Source: Lasiodiplodia sp. COLG20
Lineage: Eukaryota; Ascomycota; Dothideomycetes; Botryosphaeriales; Botryosphaeriaceae
Direction of reading: 5' to 3'
Assembly: GCA_009801085.1 (NCBI GenBank)
Contig: VNWV01000002.1
Span: forward strand, 3,348,001-3,412,000
Length of the DNA: 64,000 nt
Shown here: positions 55,950-64,000 of the stretch, one piece after another
Layout: every line of letters starts with the position of its first letter
Numbering within the stretch: the stretch's first letter is position 1
Made by a program: the position numbers and the translations under genes
The notes under the pieces: model-generated
What the model saw: only the letters and a program-made list of their open reading frames with translations
Databases searched by the model: none
Told to the model about the DNA's origin: nothing

Positions 55950-58900
55950 ATGGCATCTTTTCGAAAACTTACGTTCGGTCGCCGCAATTCCTCAACCGCA
56001 AACTCAGAGGATGGCGGCGATGGCGATGGGGGTGGAGGTGGTGGTGGGGGAGAGGGAGAGCAAGTCGGCATGACGGTCCTGCACAACGTCAGAAGCCACG
56101 ACGGGCAGCAGCACACGCGCTCGCGCTCCAACACCGGCACCAACACCCACGGACACTCTTGCTGGACGCTCGACGGGGACGTCGCGAGCGTCAGCTACAG
56201 CGAATCGGTCCCGCGCCAGCCCGAAGACTCGCGCATCGAGCTCATCGAGGGCAGCCGGGGCGACCACCACCACGACGACCGCCGCAGCCTGCACAGCGCG
56301 CACTCGAAATGGACGACGACCAGCAGCGGCGCCGCCAAGAGCCCCGCCCGCCTCACCACCGCCAGCAGCACCAACGCCTCGTCCTCTCTGCGCAGCCGCC
56401 GCCGGCGTCGCGGCGGTGGCGACGCCGGAGCCGAAGACAGGGACCGCGTCCGCCGCATCCACAGCGTCGCCAGCCGCTACTCGTCGCTGCCGCGCTACGT
56501 CGACGCGAACAGCAGCAGAAAGAGCAACAAGAACCGCTACAGCAACGTCGTCGTCCACGACAACCCGTTCCAGGCGCCGCCCGGCTCCGAGCTCGACCCC
56601 CGCGGCCCGGCCTTCTCGGCCAAGGCGTGGGCGCAGGCAGTCCTGCAGCTGCAGGCGGCTGAGCCGGACAAGCAGCCCCCGCGCACCGCCGGCGTGGCGT
56701 TCGCGAATCTCGGCGTCAGTGGCGTTGCGGTCGATAGCGAGTACCAGCCCACGGTGGGTAATGCGGTGCTGAGGGGGTTGGAGAGCGCGCGGGATGCGTG
56801 TGGATGGGTGTTTGGGGGTGGTGGAGGCAGAAGGGCGAGACGGAAGGAGATTCTGAAGGGGCTTGATGGTATCGTTGAGGCCGGGGAGATGATGCTTGTG
56901 CTGGGACCGCCCGGGAGCGGGTGCTCGACGCTGTTGAAGACGCTGGCCGGTGAGACGCATGGGGTGAGCGTTGACGAAGGGAGTTATCTGAATTACCAAG
57001 GTGAGTGAGCAGGATCATCTCTCACAGCCTACTCGAGGTGAGGTGGTGTTCTGACTTTTCGCCACAGGCATCTGCGCCGAACAGATGCATCACGACTTCC
57101 GCGGCGATGCCATCTACACGGCCGAGCAGGACGTTCACTTCCCATCGTTGACTGTCGGTGACACACTCCTCTTCGCGGCGCGCGCCCGCTCCCCGCGCTT
57201 CCTGGTCGGCGGGATCGACCATGAGGGATGGGCGGAGCACATGCGCGACGTCGTCATGGCTATGTTCGGGATCGGTCACACGGTCGACACCAAGGTCGGT
57301 AACGAATTCGTGCGCGGCGTCAGCGGTGGCGAGAGGAAGCGGGTGACCATCGCCGAGGCTACGCTGAGCAGGGCCCCATTGCAGTGTTGGGACAACAGCA
57401 CCAGGGGCCTGGACAGCGCGAATGCGTTGGAGTTCTGCAAGAATTTGAGGGTGCAGACAGAGTATCTGGGTGTCAGTGCGTGCGTGGCCATCTATCAAGC
57501 TAGCCAGAACGTTTACGATGTAAGCGACCTCCGAGCCCTACATCGCGGCGGGATATACTGACGAGTTGAAAGATCTTTGATAAGGTGACGGTGTTGTATG
57601 ATGGCCGGCAGATCTACTTTGGTCGATGTGAGGATGCGAAAGACTACTTTTTGGACCTAGGGTTTGAGTGTCCGCAGCGTCAGACCACGGCTGACTTTCT
57701 CACGTCCATGACCAGCCCGCATGAGAGGGTTGTGCGGCAGGGTTACGAGAATCGTGTCCCGCGTACAGCGGACGAGTTTGCGGCGGTATGGAGGGCGAGC
57801 GACGAATACCATCGGCTACTACAAGACTTGAGGGAGTACAATACGAAATACTCATTCGGAGGCGAGTATCTGGAGAGGTTTGTGGAGTCGAAGAGGGCAC
57901 AGCAAGCCAGGTTCGCGTAAGTGATTCGAGTAGATGATTATGGTAAGCCCTTGCTAACTATAGCATCAAAGACGAACAAGGTCTCCATATACCCTATCGT
58001 ATGGTCAGCAAGTACGGCTCTGTCTCTGGAGAGGTATAAAACGCTTGAAAGCCGATCCTAGTCTCACCATAGGTCAATTCGTTGCGAATGCGATCATGGC
58101 AGTGATCATAGGAAGTGTTTTTTTGAACCTGAAGGATGATTCCGACCATCTCTTCAAACGCGGCGCCGTTATATTCTTTGCGATCCTCTTGAACGCCTTT
58201 GGAAGCGCACTTGAGGTATACTCGGCCGACAACTAAGCACTTGTGTTGTGACTAATATGTTAACATGCTACAGATCTTGACTCTTTACGCTCAACGACCG
58301 ATCGTCGAGAAGCATACGCGTTATGCACTCTACCATCCCAGTGCCGAGGCATTTGCCAGCATGCTTACTGACATCCCATACAAGGTCGGCAATTGCATCA
58401 TCTTCAATCTTGCTCTCTACTTCATGACGAACCTCCGCCGAGAGGTCTCGGCTTTCTTCTTCTTCCTTCTTGTCTCTTTCGCCCTGACTCTCGCCATGTC
58501 CATGCTCTTCCGCACCATTGCCTCAGTATCGCGCACCATCTCACAGGCCATGGTCCCCGCAACCCTGCTCATCCTGGCCATCGTGATTTTCACCGGGTTC
58601 GCGATACCGATCCAGTACATGCGTGGGTGGTGCCAGTGGATCAACTGGGTCGATCCTGTAGCGTACGGGTTTGAGGCCTTGATGGTGAACGAGTTTCACG
58701 GTAGGCAATGGTCGTGCACGAGCTTTGTTCCTGGTTATCCAGGTCTAGCACCGATGAACAAAGTCTGCGACGCTGTGGGCGCGAAGCCTGGAGCCAGTTA
58801 CGTGGACGGGGACGCGTACCTGAGGACGGCTTTCCGGTACGAATATGCGCATCGTTGGAGGTAGGTCATCACAACCAGAGCTATGAAATTGCCACTGCCG

Positions 58901-61344
58901 GAGACTGACTGAGACCAGGGACTTTGGCGCCGTTGTCGGCTTCATCTTCCTGTTCATGTTGACGTATTTGATTGCGACAGAGTACATCAGCGAGAAGCGT
59001 TCGAAAGGCGAAGTACTGGTTTTCCGGCGTGGATACGTACCAAACACTTCTACGCGGGACGACGTCGAAACTGTGGCGAGAGGGCAGCGTGGCAGCATCG
59101 TTGGCGGCCCGGGTGCGGCAGGATCGATCACGAAGCAGACGTCCGTTTTCCACTGGCAGAATCTGTGTTACGACATCAAAACTGCTGGTGGGTCAAAAAG
59201 GCTTCTTGACCGTGTTGACGGCTGGATCAAGCCTGGGACGCTGACCGCATTGATGGTAAGTCCTTTTTTTTTCTCTGGAGAGCTTGGCTGCGAGAATAAG
59301 GCTAACAGTGACGTTCAGGGCGTCTCGGGTGCTGGAAAGACTACGCTGCTAGACACTCTTGCGGCAAGAACGACCATGGGGGTGGTAACAGGAGACGTGC
59401 TGCTCGATGGACGGCCACGGAACATAAATTTCCAACGTTCAACCGGATACGTTCAGCAACAGGATCTGCATCTAGAAACCTCGACTGTACGTGAAGCACT
59501 CAACTTCAGTGCTCTGCTACGACAGCCGGCCCACGTTCCGAGGCAGGAGAAATTGGATTACGCGTGGGAAGTGATCAAGTTGCTGGAAATGGAAGAATAC
59601 GCGGACGCGGTCGTCGGTGTCCCCGGGGAAGGTAAGACATTCATCAGAATATCCTTAGAGTCGATTATGGAAATTTTGATTCTAACGTACGCAGGCTTGA
59701 ATGTTGAGCAGCGCCGTCGACTCACAATAGGGGTGGAGCTCGCTGCCAGACCTGCCCTCCTCTTCCTTGACGAACCCACCTCAGGATTAGACTCACAGAC
59801 TTCGTGGGCCATCTGTGACCTGATCGAAAAGCTAACAAAGGCTGGCCAGGCAGTGCTAATTACCATCCACCAGCCTTCGGCCCAGCTGTTCGAACGCTTC
59901 GACCGCTTGCTGCTTCTACACAATGGTGGAACGACCATCTACTTCGGTGACATTGGTGAGAACTCACGTACTGTCATCGACTACTTCGAAGGCAGATGTG
60001 AGGAGAGTCAGCGGTGCCCAGATCAAGCAAACCCAGCCGAGTGGCTGCTGGAGGTCATCGGTGCGGCACCCGGATGCATCTCGGATATCGACTGGCCACG
60101 GGTGTGGAGAGACAGCCCGGAGTACGATGCGGTGTGCCATGAGCTGCTACGGTTGAGAGAGAAACCGCCGGTTGCAAAGAGCGAAGACGGCGATACGGCC
60201 AGTGGCTCGGCTGTGGAGTGCAGGGAATTCGCCGCTCCTTTCGGGGCTCAAATGCGAGAAGTGACGAGGCGGGTATTCCAACAGTACTGGCGGACACCGA
60301 CATACATATACTCAAAATTCTCCGTGTGCCTCTTCTCGGTAGGTGTACTGGCCGTCTGCGTACTTCAAAAGCTCGCCCACAGCGCTTTCACTGACATGTA
60401 TTTAGTCCCTGTTCATCGGGCTCGTCTTCTTCAACTCACCAAACACGATCCAAGGTGTCCAGAACCAGATGTTCGCCATCTTCATGCTCATCACCATCTT
60501 CGGCCAGCTCATCCAGCAGTTCATGCCCGTCTTCATCACCCAGCGCACCCTCTACGAAGCGCGCGAACGGCCGTCGAAGACGTACTCCTGGCCGACCTTC
60601 CTCATGGCCAGCATGATCGCCGAGCTCCCGTACAACACGGTCGCCTCGCTCCTCATCTACCCGCCCTTCTACTACCTGCTCGGCCTACAGCACCGCAGCA
60701 GCACCGAGCTACTAGCAATGACAACAGCCACCACTACTAGCTCTGGCAGCGGCGGCGAACGAGCCGGCCTGATGTTCCTGCTGGTGTGGGTGACGCTGCT
60801 CTTCGCGAGCACGCTGGCGGCCGCCGTCGCCGCGCCCGCCGCCACGGCCGAGGCCGGCAGCAACCTCGCGCAGCTGCTCTTCAGCGTCAGCCTCATCTTC
60901 TGCGGCGTGCTGCCGCCGGCCCCCTTGCTGCCGCCCTTCTGGCGCTGGCTCAACCGCGTCTCGCCCTTCACCTACCTCGTCGCCGCTGCGCTGAGTGCTG
61001 CTGTTGGTGGGAAGGACGTGAGGTGCGCCGAGGACGAGGTGCTGAGGTTCGAGTTGCCTGGGGCGAAGGGGGAGTTGTCGTGCGAGGCGTTTTTGAGGCC
61101 TTGGGTCGAGGCCGTGGGCGGCGGGTATGCCGTGCCGATGGACGGCGACGACCGCATGTGCGGGTATTGTAAGATGGGGAATGCGGATCAGTTTTTGGCT
61201 GGGGTGGGCGCCGACTTTGGCGATGCGTGGAGGAACTTCGGGTTGTTGTGGGTGTATGTCGTGTTTAATGTTTGTGCGGCTTTGGGGCTGTATTGGTTGT
61301 GTAGGGTGCCGAAGAGCTGGGGGAAGAAGAAGACGGGGTCGTAG
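55950..61344 (+). CDS. PDR-type full-size ABC-G transporter
   Basis: Nine exons: 55950-57000, 57068-57519, 57573-57916, 57972-58215, 58274-58860, 58919-59255, 59319-59631, 59695-60338 and 60406-61344, giving 1636 aa in (NBD-TMD)2 order. NBD1 has Walker [17 protein letters not shown] (Cys for Lys, normal in fungal PDR), signature VSGGERKRV and Walker [23 protein letters not shown]2 has Walker [16 protein letters not shown], degenerate signature [15 protein letters not shown] and Walker [18 protein letters not shown]1 starts after [21 protein letters not shown]2 follows [12 protein letters not shown]. The first 270 residues before NBD1 are unusually long, with Gly runs, an HHHDDRR segment and Ser/Arg-rich stretches. 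It is a plasma-membrane exporter of drugs, sterol inhibitors, plant compounds or lipids; the substrate is unknown. The frame is intact throughout. Confidence 0.93.
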
Positions 61345-62365
61345 AGCCGGGTGGTCATGGTGGATTGTATGTGAAGAGGAGGATAAAAGGGAAAGAAGGG
61401 AGGGGATTGTATTACTTTAAGCTTGTGATGTACGTGGGAAGGGTGTCAGGTCTGCGGTAAGTTTGAAAGAGGGTAGGGCTTGTTCTTTTGCTCATGAAGT
61501 AGCGGTAATGTGGCGTGAAGGTTATGGGCGTGGAGGTTCGGCATCTTATTTCTGGGTGGCTGGCTTGCTTACTGAATGGCGCAGGAGTCAAGTACTTCGG
61601 AGCGCGTGACGGATAATAGGCAGTGGATGGCCAAGGTGAAGCAAGGTTTGGCGAGACTGTTTCTTTGATGTTGCCCGTCTTTTTATAGTACACCAACCCC
61701 GCTCAATGCTCTAATAAAATAATAGTATCTAGCCTCGTTTTCTTCCCTTAAAGTTATGTCAGTAGACGAGACTGCTGATGAGCGTGGTGGATAGGTCTAT
61801 TTCTGCTTTCCGGGTACTCGACGGCACGCGCACGCAGTTAGTCAGCCGCCGACCCAGCACCATCGATTCAAGGGCTTTCGCCAGCGTTGGGGAGCCATAT
61901 CTCGCTGGAGCGTTGACTCGTTCGGGCGCAGGCCGGCCTGTTTTAAACCGCTATTTTGCGGTACACTTGTGGCGCCCTTGCTGGATACAGTGGAGACACA
62001 GGAAGGCAGAAAGGAGGACTGTTCGAAGGTCAAGCACAATCTCTTCGAGTCAAGTGGGTCCCAAAAGACGAGGTAAGGAACATCGATATAATGTGCACAG
62101 TCAGTCAGACCGATTATCGCGCACTTCCGGATCACGGGTTGCTTCGGGTGTGCGATTGCCGCATTGGTTTCGTGGCGCTACTACCCGTTTTAGTCCACGC
62201 CTCGACTACGCGCCGCGCTGACCACCACCATCTGCAGCCACGTTCTGATGAGCTATATCACATCAGCAGATATTCGTACCGTTGTTGATATATTGCGCGA
62301 GCGCTATATTCTTTGGGCGAGCGCCTTCGGATGATTTGGGTCCCACACAAACATACCACAATCAC
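61345..62365. other. Intergenic (1.0 kb)
   Basis: This is the 3' flank of the transporter and the upstream region of the edge gene. Short overlapping open frames only; no RNA or repeat is seen. Confidence 0.5.
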
Positions 62366-64000
62366 ATGTCCATTCGCCGCGCTACTACTGCTCCGACGGG
62401 AATTCCCTTCGTTTTTGTGGCTCAAAGCCTTCTTCTTGTCCTCATGCTTCCGTCAATGATGGGCCGCGGATCTCTCGTGAGTCTGCATCAGCAGTTGTGT
62501 CTGCGCTTCGAGAACATCACCCAGCGAAGTGCCGTGAATATCAACAGTGAGCAGTTGGGGAAACTTGATGACTCGTTTTCGAGGTTTAAGATCTGGGGCG
62601 AGCAGATCGGCGTTGGTGACGGGGCGTTAGATCTACTAGAGAGGTTTGGAAACGGGTACAAAAGCAGCATTATCAAGTCGTTTGATGGCATATACATCAG
62701 ACTCAGGGTAATCGGAAACCTTATGAAAGAGGGTGAGACGGCAAACTCAGAAAGGTACGTATGCCGATTATTCACGTCGGTCGTGTTCTTACATCAAAAC
62801 GCAGAGACGACGAAGCCGACGCAACTGTCAATCGTATCACAAAGGATATGGAATCGCTGGAAGATCAAGTCGCCGACATCCAGTCTTTTCTCGAAAGGTT
62901 ATCTGCACGAGACTCAATCCCTGAGTTGCGGAAAGCCTCATCGACTCTTGATCCCGACGGCCCCCAGATGCGATATGTCTCCAACAGCACTAATTTGACG
63001 ACCGCTACCGACTCAACGGGCGGTTCATCCGGCCCCGTTGCACCTAAAACACCCCGAAACAATACTATCGCGAGTCCTATAGATAGAAAAGCCCTTCGAG
63101 TTCCAACTGATACCACGACCACTTCTTCAAACAAGACGCGCGACGCCTCGGAATGGGAAGAAGAGTGGGACCGCGAGTTCCGCATTGCGGCTATATCAGC
63201 CACTGAATCCCAGGCCAGCTTTACCATGGCCAGCGATGACGAGAACAACGGCAATGACAAGTCCACCGCAGCCTTCGCAAGTCGCAAGCCGGACAGGTCA
63301 TCTAAGGCCGCAGTAGACAAAGATGTGGCGCGCCCTCACCCAGCTAATACCACATGGATGGAGGACACGTCGTCGACATTCAAGGGAGAAGAGTCAGAAG
63401 AGCTGGCGAAAACGAAGACGCGGCAACCGCCAGCGCCCGCCGAGAGGACCAGCCGCGAGCAGGACGATGAGATATTTCGTAAACACGTCAGCTCGCGAAT
63501 GCGACTCTTGGAGAGGCAGAACAGGAGTCTAGCGCGGAAGATATGGGAGCTTCAAGGAGGCGGAGTAAGCGAGGATGACCAGAAGGTCATCATCGAGCGA
63601 TTTGTAAAGACGAAAGAGGAGGAAGCGGCACGAGAGAGGTTGATCAGGGAGGCGGCCGTCGAAGAATACAAAGAGCAATTACATGTGGAGAGAGTGAAGG
63701 ATCAGGAGCGCCGGAACATGCTAATGCATGAAGCAAGGCTGATCGAGGATCGCGCGCAACGGCAAATGACGGACATCTACCAGCAAACCGGCCTACAGAT
63801 CCGCGAGGCTGACCAACGCCACCGCGACGAGGTATTCCAAATCCAGCAGCATTTCACTTCGGAGCTTCTCGTCATCGAAAGAAGGATACAAGAACAGATC
63901 TCAGCGAAAGTATGGAGCGCATCTACCAGGCAAGCAGAAGATCAGGGAGATAAGGGAAAAGGTCGTCGCATATCATTCGGGCGACGACAGACGAGTACGG
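62366..64000 (+). CDS. Fungal N-terminal-domain protein with long coiled coil (3' end outside the window)
   Basis: Exon 1 is 62366-62754 and exon 2 starts at 62805 and stays open to the window edge, about 528 residues so far, with a 50-bp GTACGT...GCAG intron. The N-terminal part has CLRFENITQ, LDDSFSRFKIWGEQIGVGDGALD and a following helix, the pattern of the N-terminal helical domain found in many fungal-only proteins (those ending in zinc fingers, kinases or NACHT modules). After a Ser/Thr-rich linker, residues from about 360 on form a long charged coiled coil rich in Glu, Arg and Gln (VKTKEEEAARERLIREAAVE and onwards). The function depends on the missing C-terminus. The start is tentative: an in-frame upstream extension exists but has no ATG. 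Confidence 0.7.

Noticed and set aside
1..64000. CRISPR arrays, rRNA genes, secondary-metabolite cluster
   Set aside because: No regularly spaced repeats, no rRNA-like sequence and no PKS, NRPS or terpene synthase motifs were seen.

Overview
The window reads as nuclear DNA of a filamentous ascomycete (Pezizomycotina, probably Dothideomycetes). Genes are split by short GT-AG introns, mostly 49-140 bp, with CTAAC/CTGAC-like branch sites. The proteins are typical of moulds: a GT90 CAP10-type glycosyltransferase, a TOK-type K+ channel, a PDR full-size ABC transporter, a 2,3-dihydroxybenzoate-decarboxylase-like amidohydrolase, a bestrophin-like channel and an RSC8/SWI3 subunit. The class-level assignment is inference from gene content. 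I recognise no secondary-metabolite cluster.

Layout. 0.8-10.4 kb: GT90 glycosyltransferase (+), an Egt2/isopenicillin-N-epimerase-like PLP enzyme (-), a secreted membrane-anchored fungal protein (-) and a pseudokinase (+). 10.4-13.9 kb: gene-poor, followed by a small NTF2-like protein (+). 14.5-24.5 kb: accessory, lower in GC and the most unusual part. It holds tRNA-like Pol III-type units, a broken His-Cys-box homing-endonuclease-like gene, a paralogue of that gene's C-terminal half, a strong inverted repeat and one ordinary metabolic gene (decarboxylase). 24.5-33.3 kb: almost gene-free, with a small secreted cysteine-rich protein and a 54-residue CxxC protein. 33.3-51.7 kb: dense housekeeping and transport genes, namely an APC permease, copper amine oxidase, TOK channel, ETF alpha, SWI3-like subunit and bestrophin-like channel. 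51.7-64 kb: an acidic-tailed unknown protein, a nine-exon PDR ABC transporter, and a coiled-coil fungal protein cut by the right edge.

The main discovery candidate is 16.98-20.14 kb. Two units (17064-17211 and 19861-20127) each carry an intact tRNA-like 5' half (acceptor strand, D-arm/A box) and 3' half (T-arm/B box, acceptor strand, A73, T5 terminator), but the anticodon loop is replaced by 84 or 202 nt. The two inserts share their ends. A third copy of the 3' half alone (19274-19307) lies 2.1 kb downstream of the first. The homing-endonuclease-like gene sits between these two 3' halves, so the region resembles an element bounded by duplicated tRNA 3' ends. The endonuclease frame has four in-frame stops, each one C-to-T change (CA to TA) away from Gln, as repeat-induced point mutation (RIP) would leave.

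Gene models were made by hand from frame continuity and splice consensus; no database search was possible.
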